Shown here: piece by piece, positions 51,275 through 59,640 of the stretch
How the letters are laid out: every line of letters starts with the position of its first letter
Position numbering within the stretch: position 1 is the first letter of the stretch
NCBI GenBank assembly: GCA_944323425.1
Contig: CALUSL010000001.1
Location: forward strand, 1-64,000
Direction: 5' to 3'
Origin: Candidatus Gastranaerophilales bacterium
GTDB taxonomy: Bacteria > Cyanobacteriota > Vampirovibrionia > Gastranaerophilales > Gastranaerophilaceae
DNA length: 64,000 nucleotides
Made by a program: the position numbers and the translations under genes
Notes under the pieces: generated by a model
Told to the model about the DNA's origin: nothing
Seen by the model: the letters and a program-made list of their open reading frames with translations, nothing else
Databases searched by the model: none

Positions 51275-52090
51275 ATGGAAACAGCATTGAAAGAAATAGA
51301 AATATCATCAGTAAGCCTTATGTCAGGCATTGAGTGTACAGCAAGAGTTGTACCTTCTACAGAAAAGGGTATAAGATTTCACTTTGGCTCTCACACAGTC
51401 GAGGCATGTCTTGAAAACGTGGTTTCAACAGAGCACTGTACCGTTATTGGTAACAAAGACGTTCAAATTATACTCATAGAACACTTTATGGCAGCATGTG
51501 CAATATGTAATGTAACGGCTATTGATGTATTTTTAAGCCATAATGAAATGCCGATACTTGACGGAAGTTCAAAAGACTGGATTGAACTGTTGACGAAGCT
51601 CGGCTATAAACCAATGAGTTCTGAAGATATTTCGTCAAATAATCAAAAACTAAAATTTGAACCGGCAGCTTACCTGAACGGAAAAACACATCTTGTTGTG
51701 GTTCCGTCTGATGAATTCAGAGTTTCTTACAGTGTAAATTATCATCATCCGGAATTGTCAAACCGCTGGGTTGAGCTGACGTCTGAAAATCTTAATGAAA
51801 TAATAGAAGCAAGAACATTCGGATATTTAAAAGAACTCGAAATGATGCAGGCTGCAGGTTTTGGCAGAGGCGCTACTATTGATAACACAGTAGGTATGAC
51901 TGACGATGGCTACACAACCCAACTACGCAGCACATATGAACCTGCAAAGCATAAGATACTTGATCTCATCGGTGATTTTTATCTTACTGGAATAAATCCG
52001 CTCACAATAGGTGCGCAATTTATTGCAAAAGAAGCCGGACATACGGTTCACGTTAAAACGGCAAAATTACTAAAAAATAATATAAATTAG
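51275..52090 (+). CDS. lpxC: UDP-3-O-acyl-N-acetylglucosamine deacetylase
   Basis: LpxC is the committed zinc-dependent step of lipid A synthesis. Zinc-site and active-site phrases: IEHFMAACAICNVTAIDV (His near 72), HNEMPILDGSS, the FGYLKELEMMQAAGFGRGAT region (in part ELEMMQAAGFGRGAT), and EPAKHKILDLIGDFYLTG (His and Asp near 225-230), then AGHTVHVKTAKLL. It follows lpxD by 2 bases. It fixes this organism as a diderm with lipopolysaccharide. Confidence 0.95.
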   Translation: METALKEIEISSVSLMSGIECTARVVPSTEKGIRFHFGSHTVEACLENVVSTEHCTVIGNKDVQIILIEHFMAACAICNVTAIDVFLSHNEMPILDGSSKDWIELLTKLGYKPMSSEDISSNNQKLKFEPAAYLNGKTHLVVVPSDEFRVSYSVNYHHPELSNRWVELTSENLNEIIEARTFGYLKELEMMQAAGFGRGATIDNTVGMTDDGYTTQLRSTYEPAKHKILDLIGDFYLTGINPLTIGAQFIAKEAGHTVHVKTAKLLKNNIN

Positions 52091-52113
52091 ACTAGGAAAT
52101 AGGAGATATATAG

Positions 52114-52563
52114 ATGGAAAACTCATCAGCAGAAACACTTCAGTTTGACATAATGCAGATTATGGAAATGCTTCCGCACCGTTATCCTTTCCTGCTTGTT
52201 GACCGTATAACAGAATGCGTTCCGGGCAAATATTGCAAAGGATACAAAAATCTTACAATGAATGAAGCATTCTTTCAGGGGCACTTCCCTGGCAATCCTA
52301 TAATGCCGGGTGTATTACAGGCTGAAGCACTGGCGCAGGTCGGTGCAGGAGTCCTTTTGACATTGCCTGAATATAAAGGTAAGCTTTTTGTTTATGCAGG
52401 TATTGATAATTGCCGTTTCAAAAGCATGGTCCGTCCCGGGGACAGACTGGATATGACAGTAGAACTTGTTAAGGCAAAAGGTCCTGTTGTAAAAGCTCAC
52501 GGTAAGGCTTATGTGGGTGAAAAACTTGCTATGGAAGCAGATATGATTTTCTCAGTCGTATAA
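52114..52563 (+). CDS. fabZ: 3-hydroxyacyl-ACP dehydratase FabZ
   Basis: A hot-dog fold dehydratase of 149 residues. MLPHRYPFLLVDRI, FFQGHFPGNPIMPGVLQAEALAQ (in part FFQGHFPGNPIMPGVLQ) with the catalytic His, and Glu in QAEALAQ, are diagnostic. It dehydrates 3-hydroxyacyl-ACP and competes with LpxA and LpxD for that substrate, which explains its place between their genes. AATAGGAG precedes the ATG. Confidence 0.97.
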   Translation: MENSSAETLQFDIMQIMEMLPHRYPFLLVDRITECVPGKYCKGYKNLTMNEAFFQGHFPGNPIMPGVLQAEALAQVGAGVLLTLPEYKGKLFVYAGIDNCRFKSMVRPGDRLDMTVELVKAKGPVVKAHGKAYVGEKLAMEADMIFSVV

Positions 52564-52592
52564 AATACAGAACACTGGAATTGGAGCAAAAA

Positions 52593-53381
52593 ATGATAGA
52601 CAAAAGAGCGATAATCGCCGAAGATGCACAAATCGGAAACAATGTCACAATAGGGGCAAATGCAGTTATCGGAGAGAATGTAAAACTTGGCGATAATGTA
52701 ATAATAATGCCTAACGCATATCTTGAGCACTGTGAAATAGGTGACGGCACAATTATTTCACCATTTGCAAGTATCGGAACGGCGCCTCAGGATTTGGGAT
52801 ACAAAAACGAACCGACGAAATCTATCATTGGTAAAAATTGTATAATTAAAGAATATGCAACTGTTAATCGTGCTTCAGGCGAGGGCAATGTTACAGTTGT
52901 AGGTAATAAATGTATGTTGATGACGAGTTCCCATGTTGCTCATAACTGTGTACTTGAGGATGAAGTTATTATGGCTAACCTTGCTACAATAGGTGGTCAT
53001 TGTCATGTAGGTTTTGGCGCATTTTTAGGTGGCATGAGCGTTTTTCATCAGAATGTACGTATTGGTGAAATGTGTATTGTAAGCGGATTTTCTGCCGCAA
53101 GAATGGATGTGCTGCCATACTGTAAAGGTGAAGGCAGACCGCCAATACCTCACGGTATAAATTCAATCGGATTAAAACGCAGAGGAATAGACGCTGATAT
53201 TCGCGCACATTTAAAAGAAGCATTAAAAATTCTTAAATCCGGAGAGTATACAATTTCAAAAGCATGTGACGTTATTGAACAAAATGTTGAACAGGATGAA
53301 TATGTCAAAAAGTTTGTTCAATTTATACGTGAATCAAAAAGAGGTATTACCTTGAGAAAAGCGGAAAATACTCTTTGTTAA
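52593..53381 (+). CDS. lpxA: UDP-N-acetylglucosamine O-acyltransferase
   Basis: LpxA transfers the first 3-hydroxyacyl chain onto UDP-GlcNAc. The hexapeptide beta-helix runs from the N-terminus (IIAEDAQIGNNVTIGANAVIG) to about 185, with the catalytic His in MTSSHVAHNC. It ends in the helical LpxA C-terminal domain (INSIGLKRRGI). The frame opens with TTG 52581, but that TTGGAG is the ribosome site of ATG 52593, which gives 262 residues, the usual length. It is last in the lpxD-lpxC-fabZ-lpxA operon; lpxB is not here. Confidence 0.95.
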   Translation: MIDKRAIIAEDAQIGNNVTIGANAVIGENVKLGDNVIIMPNAYLEHCEIGDGTIISPFASIGTAPQDLGYKNEPTKSIIGKNCIIKEYATVNRASGEGNVTVVGNKCMLMTSSHVAHNCVLEDEVIMANLATIGGHCHVGFGAFLGGMSVFHQNVRIGEMCIVSGFSAARMDVLPYCKGEGRPPIPHGINSIGLKRRGIDADIRAHLKEALKILKSGEYTISKACDVIEQNVEQDEYVKKFVQFIRESKRGITLRKAENTLC

Positions 53382-53399
53382 TAATAACAATAAATTTTA

Positions 53400-53429
53400 A
53401 AACAGCGGTTTATGAGCCGCTGTTTTTTT
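53400..53429 (+). terminator. Intrinsic terminator of the lipid A operon
   Basis: AAACAGCGG/CCGCTGTTT (53400-53408 with 53417-53425) with an 8-base loop, running into seven T in total, 18 bases after the lpxA stop. Confidence 0.92.
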
Positions 53430-53493
53430 ATACTTTCACTTTTTAACAGCGCTATTTTATGCTACAATTGACAAAAATACAAACAGAATAGCG

Positions 53494-53511
53494 TGGGCAG
53501 TGCATTGCCCA
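53494..53511 (+). promoter_or_regulatory. Hairpin TGGGCA-N6-TGCCCA before lysA
   Basis: A perfect 6-bp inverted repeat 22 bases before the lysA start, after a TTGACA at 53468. It is too small for a lysine riboswitch. It might be an operator or a leader hairpin. Confidence 0.3.
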
Positions 53512-53533
53512 AAAACAACCAAAGGAAACACCT

Positions 53534-54856
53534 ATGACTGCGAATCAATCATTAAAACCAATTACAACAAAAATAAATGAAAAAGGTCATCTTGAAATAG
53601 GCGGATGTGACCTTGTCGAACTGGCTGACAAATACGGTACCCCCCTTTATGTGTATGATGAAGCGACAATAAGAACTATTGCAAAAGAATATAAAGAAGC
53701 ATTCAGTGCGTATAAAAATATCAATATGCTTTTTGCTGCTAAGGCTTTTATGACAAAAGCCATTGCAAAAATTATGGATTCTGAAGGATTTGGTTTTGAT
53801 TTGGTTTCAGGCGGTGAAATATATACTGTGCACAGTGCCGGAATTAGTCTGGCGAAGAGCTTGTTTAACGGAAATAACAAATCCTATGAAGAACTGGAAA
53901 TGGCTGTTGAACTTGGTGTTGGAAAAATTTCAGTTGACAATTTTCTTGAGCTGGCACTCCTGAACAATGCAGCAAAAGCCAGAAACAAAACAGTTGAAAT
54001 CCTTTTAAGGGTTACTCCTGGAATTGAATGCCACACACATGAATATATTCAGACCGGTCACCTTGATTCAAAATTCGGGTTTGACCTTACTCAGGTCAAT
54101 GATGCAGTGGAATTGATTTTGGATGAGTATAAAAATCTTAAACTTGTTGGTGTACATGCACATATAGGTTCACAGATTTTTGAAACGCAGATATATTATG
54201 ATGAAGTAGAGGTTTTATTAAAAGAGATTTCGATTATTCAGGAAAAATTTAATATCAAACTTGAACACATAAATCTTGGCGGTGGATTGGGCATAAAATA
54301 TACAGAAGCTGATTGTCCGCCATCAGTTAATGAAATCGCTGAAAAAATCATATCAAGTGTACATGAAAATGCTAAAAAATATGGTATTGAAGAACCTCAT
54401 ATTTATATAGAACCAGGAAGAAGTATAGTAGGAACTTCAGGAATCTCTCTTTATACTGTCGGAAGTTCCAAACAGGTACCAAAGGGTAAAAAATATGTAG
54501 CTGTTGACGGTGGTATGGCTGACAATCCACGTCCCAGTCTTTATCAGGCTGTTTACACTGCTGATGTCGCAAACAAACCTGAAGATGAACACAGCGAAAA
54601 AGTTACCATCGCCGGCAGATTCTGTGAATCTGGCGATATCTTGATAAAAGATATAGAACTTCCTCCTCTAGAAGAAGGTGATATTCTTTGTATATACAAT
54701 ACGGGTGCCTATGGATATTCAATGTCAAGCAATTATAATAGAGTACTAAAACCCGCTGCGGTACTTGTAAATAACTCACAATCTGATATTATAATAGATA
54801 GAGAGAACTATGAGCATCTTGTGTCCCTCGACAGAATACCAGACAGATTAAAATAA
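53534..54856 (+). CDS. lysA: Diaminopimelate decarboxylase
   Basis: LysA makes lysine from meso-diaminopimelate. This PLP enzyme has Lys in MLFAAKAFMTKAI (about residue 69) where the cofactor binds, GFGFDLVSGGEIYT, SKFGFDL, HAHIGSQIF, GGGLGIKY, the EPGRSIVG phosphate-binding motif, and FCESGDIL with the active-site Cys at the dimer interface. The length is 440 residues. CAAAGGAAACACCT precedes the ATG. It starts an operon with the diadenylate cyclase 18 bases downstream. Confidence 0.97.
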   Translation: MTANQSLKPITTKINEKGHLEIGGCDLVELADKYGTPLYVYDEATIRTIAKEYKEAFSAYKNINMLFAAKAFMTKAIAKIMDSEGFGFDLVSGGEIYTVHSAGISLAKSLFNGNNKSYEELEMAVELGVGKISVDNFLELALLNNAAKARNKTVEILLRVTPGIECHTHEYIQTGHLDSKFGFDLTQVNDAVELILDEYKNLKLVGVHAHIGSQIFETQIYYDEVEVLLKEISIIQEKFNIKLEHINLGGGLGIKYTEADCPPSVNEIAEKIISSVHENAKKYGIEEPHIYIEPGRSIVGTSGISLYTVGSSKQVPKGKKYVAVDGGMADNPRPSLYQAVYTADVANKPEDEHSEKVTIAGRFCESGDILIKDIELPPLEEGDILCIYNTGAYGYSMSSNYNRVLKPAAVLVNNSQSDIIIDRENYEHLVSLDRIPDRLK

Positions 54857-54874
54857 AATTTAGAAGGATTTACG

Positions 54875-55792
54875 GTGATAGGAGAAATAAAAGGTATTTT
54901 AATGTCTCAATTGCAAACGATTAACTGGTCGTTTACTTTGACGAATGTAACCGAAGTTTTTATTATCTTCGTAATTCTTTTTGTAATTTATAAAAAATTC
55001 ATAAAGGGTACCCAATCTGAAAAGCTTGTAAAAGGTATTTTTATCTTGCTTTTGACATGGTTGTTCAGCGAGTTTCTGATTAAAATTAATTTACAAATAC
55101 TCGGTGTATTTCTTAGAACAATGATAAATGTCATAATGTTCGGTGCTGTAATCATTTTTCAGCCCGAAATTAGACGTTTTCTCGGATATCTCGGACAATC
55201 AAACTTTTTTAACAACAATTTTTTCAATAAAAAAGAATCAAAACATGCAGAAAAAGTTAATGTAGTTAAAGAGCTCATTGAGTCAGTAAAATATCTCTCC
55301 AGAACGAGAACAGGTGCTTTGATGGTGCTGGAGCGTTCAGACGAAGCAAATACTTACTCTGATGTAGGAACTCAAATAGATGGACTGTTGTCCACAGAAC
55401 TTATTCTGACATTGTTTCATCCAAATACACCTCTTCATGACGGGGCTGTTGTTATTTCCGGTGAAAAAATAAAATCCGCAGGTGTTCTCTTGCCTCTGAC
55501 CGAAGATCCTAAACTCAGCTGGAAATACGGTACACGTCATAGAGCGGCAATAGGTATGAGCGAAGTTTCTGATTCGGCTTGTCTTGTTGTGTCTGAAGAA
55601 ACCGGTGATATCTCAATAGCTCTTGATGGCACGTTGAAAAAATATGAAGATATTACTCTGCTGAAACACGATCTTGAAATTCTTATGGGATACTCAGAAG
55701 AAGATGAAGAGCAGGAGAATAAAACTGTCTTTAATTTTATAAAGATAAAAACTAAAAAGCAAAATATACAAAACGACAAGCTGGCAAAATGA
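54875..55792 (+). CDS. dacA: Diadenylate cyclase, CdaA type
   Basis: A membrane-bound enzyme that makes c-di-AMP from two ATP. About three membrane helices (residues ~25-95) precede the DAC domain, which has the DGA motif in PLHDGAVVISG (Asp near 189) and the RHR motif in GTRHRAAIG (near 221). The start is GTG with AGAAGGA upstream. In Firmicutes the next gene is usually cdaR (YbbR); here it is a KDPG-type aldolase overlapping by ATGA, so CdaR is absent from the neighbourhood. c-di-AMP controls potassium and osmotic balance. Confidence 0.95.
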   Translation: MIGEIKGILMSQLQTINWSFTLTNVTEVFIIFVILFVIYKKFIKGTQSEKLVKGIFILLLTWLFSEFLIKINLQILGVFLRTMINVIMFGAVIIFQPEIRRFLGYLGQSNFFNNNFFNKKESKHAEKVNVVKELIESVKYLSRTRTGALMVLERSDEANTYSDVGTQIDGLLSTELILTLFHPNTPLHDGAVVISGEKIKSAGVLLPLTEDPKLSWKYGTRHRAAIGMSEVSDSACLVVSEETGDISIALDGTLKKYEDITLLKHDLEILMGYSEEDEEQENKTVFNFIKIKTKKQNIQNDKLAK

Positions 55793-56400
55793 ATCCTATA
55801 GAATTTATCGCAAAAAATAAAATATATGCTGTTGTTCGTGGCGAATCGCCGGACAACGTTATTGAAATAGCTGAGGCGATTATAGAAGGCGGAATAAAAG
55901 CTATTGAAATTACTGTAGAAAAAGGTGCTCTTCTTCCGGCGCTTAAAGAGTTATCAAAGCATGACGATGTTGTTATTACTGCCGGCGGTATTATTACAGC
56001 AAAAAGGGCACAGGAAGCAATTGATAACGGGGCGCAAATTATTGTATCACCGGTTTTGCAAAATGGACTGATAAAATATTGTGTTGGCGCCGGAGTTCCT
56101 CATATTGCTACCGTGACAACACAAAATGAAGCTTATATGGCCTGGAGGGCAAGAATTCCTCTTATCAAAATATCTCCCGCCAAATCTATGGGACAGGTTA
56201 CTTATCTTGAGGATTTACTTCGTCCTATGCCATTTCTAAATCTTATGCCTGCCGGCGGAATTACCCATGAAACGTTTGTTGATTATTTGAAAGCCGGTGC
56301 AGCCGCTGTAGCACTGGGCAGGTGTTTATACAAAGATATTCCCCTTGATGAAACAAAACACAGAGCCGCTATAGCTGTTGAAAAATTAAAGCAGATCTAA
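55789..56400 (+). CDS. eda: KDPG/KHG aldolase
   Basis: A class I aldolase of 203 residues that splits 2-keto-3-deoxy-6-phosphogluconate (or 4-hydroxy-2-oxoglutarate) to pyruvate and glyceraldehyde-3-phosphate. It has VVRGESPDNV, the Glu in IEITVEKG, the substrate-site IVSPV, the Schiff-base Lys in PLIKISPAK (residue ~126), and LMPAGGIT. No edd is nearby. It overlaps dacA by 4 bases and the convergent Cys-rich gene by 4 bases. The general family is secure, the exact substrate is not. Confidence 0.9.
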   Translation: MNPIEFIAKNKIYAVVRGESPDNVIEIAEAIIEGGIKAIEITVEKGALLPALKELSKHDDVVITAGGIITAKRAQEAIDNGAQIIVSPVLQNGLIKYCVGAGVPHIATVTTQNEAYMAWRARIPLIKISPAKSMGQVTYLEDLLRPMPFLNLMPAGGITHETFVDYLKAGAAAVALGRCLYKDIPLDETKHRAAIAVEKLKQI

Positions 56401-56651
56401 CTTCTGCTTTCTTCTCCTGCCGGGGCAAATGCAATAATGTATTCATCACAAATACACATTTTATCATGATGAACAGGTTCGTTTTCTTTGTCATGATATA
56501 CTAAATCAACATTTTCTAAAACTACAACATCATCAGCATCTGATTTTTCATCCAAACAACCGCAGGCGCAAAATTTTGGAGTACAGATATTAATCCGTTT
56601 TTTACAGTCACAACCCAAACTTTTTTTTATTTTATCTCTTTTACCGAACAT
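56397..56651 (-). CDS. Small Cys-rich acidic protein of unknown function
   Basis: An 84-residue protein with nine Cys: a CDC pair, a single Cys, CACGC, and CIC near the C-terminus, plus an acidic middle (DEKSDADDVVVLENVDL). No signal peptide. GAGGAGG at good spacing before ATG 56651 supports translation. It is likely to bind zinc or an iron-sulfur cluster. The stop overlaps eda by 4 bases. Confidence 0.78.
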   Translation of the reverse strand: MFGKRDKIKKSLGCDCKKRINICTPKFCACGCLDEKSDADDVVVLENVDLVYHDKENEPVHHDKMCICDEYIIAFAPAGEESRS

Positions 56652-56754
56652 TATTTTCCTCCTCTGCTTTTTTGTTAAAAATAACGTAATTTATAGAAAA
56701 GCGCATTGCTCAATAGTCTTATATCGGAATATTTATTACACTGATTGCAAAAAT

Positions 56755-56782
56755 GTTACAAATAGACTACTCGCCATATAAT
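56755..56782 (+). promoter_or_regulatory. Candidate promoter of the DUF4914-like gene
   Basis: GTTACA (56755-56760), a 16-base spacer, then TATAAT (56777-56782), 56 bases before ATG 56838. The -10 is perfect, the -35 matches four of six. Confidence 0.45.
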
Positions 56783-56837
56783 ATTAATTAATTTGTAATA
56801 TAATAAATTATCAGACAATATTTAGGGATATCAATCA

Positions 56838-58739
56838 ATGGAAAATATAGCAACTAATGTATGGGACGGATGGAAACTCTCCTCTGATGTAAAAAATCTT
56901 CTCAATTCATCAAAAAATGTTATTCTTGCCGATTCAAGAGATGAACTGGTTGACCTTTCAGTTGGAGGAAAGGGAAATTTGACATTTCATGTTGCTTATG
57001 AAACAGACGGTCACGGCACTGTCGTTGAAGCTGATGTTATCAGATGCAAAAACGGTATAGCCGTGAATTACAAAGATCCTTATATGAGACGTCGTGACCC
57101 TGACTGTATGGTCGTAAACAATATTGCAATGACTGATAAGGAACGTTTTGAAGATAGATTTAATAAACCTTTTGAAAATGTAAGAAAAGAAACCCTGGAC
57201 TGGCTTGCAAAAAATGAACTAATTATAGTTCCATTTATGGCAGGTGGTTCGAAATACGGTTATCCGGCACTGATGATTGCGCCAAAAAATGCTGCATTTT
57301 TTGCAATGAGTGTGTATGACCTTCAGGAAGCAATTACACCGGATAAATTGGACAGACATTTTGAACCAAGAGCAATTATTTATGTTGCTCCTCCTTTCAG
57401 ACACACTCACTTTAGCGGAAAACAAATTGTCGTTCACAACCAGCAGAACACTGTTCATGAAGTATTTTCTTATAACCTCTATCCCGGTCCTAGTGCAAAA
57501 AAAGGTGTTTATGGCGTATTGCTCGCGCTGGGGTTGAAAGAAGCTTTTGTTACTGTTCATGCTTCCACAGTTAATATTATTACTCCATATGATAATGATG
57601 TAAGTATACTTCACGAGGGGGCTTCTGGAAGCGGAAAGAGTGAAATGCTTGAATACGCTCACAGAGAAGAAGACGGAAGACTATTACTCGGACGTAATGT
57701 TGTTACCGGTGATGAAAAGTATCTTCCTCCGCTGCAAGGCTGTAAACTCCAGCCGATAACAGATGATATGGCGTTATGTCATACAGGATTTCAGAAAGAC
57801 AACGGTCGGCTTGCCGTAATGGATGCTGAAAAATCATGGTTTGTCAGAATTGACCACATAAAAAAATATGGCACAGATCCGAATCTTGAAGCAGTTACTT
57901 TGCAGCCGAAAGAGCCGCTTATTTTCTTCAACCTTGAAGCACATCCGGGTGCAACATGCCTAATATGGGAACATACAGAAGATGCACCGGGAAAAAGATG
58001 TCCGAATCCAAGAATTATTATTCCAAGAACGCAGATGAAAAATATTATGGACGGACCCGTTGAAATTGATTACAGAAGTTTTGGATTGAGAACACCTCCG
58101 TGTACAAAAGAAAATCCATCATACGGTATTTTCGGAATGCTCCATATATTACCCCCGGCACTTGCCTGGTTATGGCGACTTGTTGCACCGAGAGGTTTTG
58201 CGAATCCAAGTATCACAAGCGGAAAGGAAAATCCGAATACTCTCCAAAGTGAGGGCGTTGGTTCTTTTTGGCCATTTGCGACAGGTAAACGTGTTGATTT
58301 AGCAAATATTTTACTTGAACAGTTTATGAAAACAACACGAACAAGAAATATTCTTATACCAAACCAGCACATAGGTTCTTGGGAAGTAGGATTTATGGCT
58401 CAGTGGGTAACAAGAGAATATCTCGCAAGGAGAGGGCAGGCTTCGTTTAAAAAATTAAACCTTCGACCGGCAAGACATCCGCTGGCAGGTTATATCCCCG
58501 GACATATACATGTAGAGGGAAGTGCTATTTCTCAAAAATTTCTGGATGTAAGCAATCAGCCGCAGGTAGGAATAGAAGGATATGATGCAGGTGCAAAAAT
58601 GCTTGAAGATTTCTTCAAAAAAGAGTTGCAGCTTTATTTGAAATCAGACTTGCATCCTCTGGGTAAAGCAATAATTCTATGCTGTATGGATAATGGAACG
58701 GTCAGTGATTATGAAAAGCTTATACCCGGAATTTATTAA
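56838..58739 (+). CDS. P-loop protein resembling DUF4914 (PEPCK-like fold, unknown role)
   Basis: A 633-residue soluble protein. The one clear motif is HEGASGSGKSEMLEYAH near residue 262, a kinase-like P-loop such as that of HPr kinase or PEP carboxykinase. Other blocks, PPFRHTHFSGKQIVVHNQQN, PLIFFNLEAHPGATCL, NPRIIIPRTQM and GSGxG-free Trp-rich text, match my recollection of DUF4914 proteins, whose role is unknown to me. It is likely to bind a nucleotide and phosphorylate or convert a small molecule. It is monocistronic with its own promoter. Confidence 0.65.
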   Translation: MENIATNVWDGWKLSSDVKNLLNSSKNVILADSRDELVDLSVGGKGNLTFHVAYETDGHGTVVEADVIRCKNGIAVNYKDPYMRRRDPDCMVVNNIAMTDKERFEDRFNKPFENVRKETLDWLAKNELIIVPFMAGGSKYGYPALMIAPKNAAFFAMSVYDLQEAITPDKLDRHFEPRAIIYVAPPFRHTHFSGKQIVVHNQQNTVHEVFSYNLYPGPSAKKGVYGVLLALGLKEAFVTVHASTVNIITPYDNDVSILHEGASGSGKSEMLEYAHREEDGRLLLGRNVVTGDEKYLPPLQGCKLQPITDDMALCHTGFQKDNGRLAVMDAEKSWFVRIDHIKKYGTDPNLEAVTLQPKEPLIFFNLEAHPGATCLIWEHTEDAPGKRCPNPRIIIPRTQMKNIMDGPVEIDYRSFGLRTPPCTKENPSYGIFGMLHILPPALAWLWRLVAPRGFANPSITSGKENPNTLQSEGVGSFWPFATGKRVDLANILLEQFMKTTRTRNILIPNQHIGSWEVGFMAQWVTREYLARRGQASFKKLNLRPARHPLAGYIPGHIHVEGSAISQKFLDVSNQPQVGIEGYDAGAKMLEDFFKKELQLYLKSDLHPLGKAIILCCMDNGTVSDYEKLIPGIY

Positions 58740-58748
58740 ATATGAAAA

Positions 58749-59633
58749 TTAGCTTTTAGCCTTTAACAATTTTGTATTTTTCAGTATTTGTTCCACCGAT
58801 GAAGCCTTATTCAGAGTGTAAAAATGTATTCCCGCTACATCATTCTCGATAAGTTCACGACACTGATTTATTGCAAATTCAATCCCACAGCTTTTGATGT
58901 AATTGTTATCATCCTTGTGATGTTCTATTTTGTTCATAAAATTTTGGGGTATTGTTACTTTGCATAATGAAGTCATTTTCGAGAGCTGGCTGTAACTTAG
59001 AACAGGAAGAATTCCCGGTATAATCGGAACATTTATGCCTGCTGCTGAGCACTGTTCAACGAAATTAAAATATTTATTATTATCAAAAAACAGCTGCGTG
59101 TAAATTACATCTGCTCCCTTATCCACCTTTAACTTTAAATATTCAATATCTTTTTCTAAACTTTCTGCTTCCATATGCCCTTCCGGGTAACCGGCCGCCG
59201 CAACAGAAAGTCTGCTTTCTCTTTTTATGAATTCTATCAAATCAGAGGCATGTAAAAAATCGTGGCAGCAAGAGCCATCTTGGGGTAAGTCTCCTCTAAG
59301 GGCGAGTATGTTTTTTACACCTGCGGCTTCCATAGCCCGCAAATAAGTTTTTATAACTTCGCGGCTTGTTGAAACACAAGTAAAATGAGGCATGGGGGTG
59401 ATTTTTAATTCATTTTTTACTCGGCAGACTATTTCTTCGGATTTGCCGCGGGTGCTGCCTCCAGCCCCATATGTTACAGATACAAGAGCTGGATTGTACT
59501 GTTTTAGCTGCGTCAATTCACACATTAATTTTTCTTGTTTATGTCCGTCCGTATCGTCTTTGGGCGGAAAAACCTCATAAGATATTACTGCTCCATTTCG
59601 ATTGTTATTGTTGTAGATGTCTTTTAGTCTCAT
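58749..59633 (-). CDS. metF: Methylenetetrahydrofolate reductase
   Basis: MetF reduces methylene-THF to methyl-THF. The FAD enzyme shows SYEVFPPKDDTD (the Glu that protonates N5 of folate), VTYGAGGSTRGKS, HFTCVSTSRE, LALRGDLPQDG, AAGYPEGHMEA, YTQLFFDNNKYF and IIPGILPV. The 294-residue length is normal. It follows xerD by 7 bases on the minus strand. It should supply methyl-THF for the methionine route to which the core-MetE gene at 39431 may contribute. Confidence 0.96.
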   Translation of the reverse strand: MRLKDIYNNNNRNGAVISYEVFPPKDDTDGHKQEKLMCELTQLKQYNPALVSVTYGAGGSTRGKSEEIVCRVKNELKITPMPHFTCVSTSREVIKTYLRAMEAAGVKNILALRGDLPQDGSCCHDFLHASDLIEFIKRESRLSVAAAGYPEGHMEAESLEKDIEYLKLKVDKGADVIYTQLFFDNNKYFNFVEQCSAAGINVPIIPGILPVLSYSQLSKMTSLCKVTIPQNFMNKIEHHKDDNNYIKSCGIEFAINQCRELIENDVAGIHFYTLNKASSVEQILKNTKLLKAKS

Positions 59634-59640
59634 ATTTATT

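Noticed and set aside
53382-53533. A lysine riboswitch before lysA
   Set aside because: Only about 150 bases are available, and they hold a terminator and one 18-base hairpin, much less than the ~170-base multi-stem lysine riboswitch.
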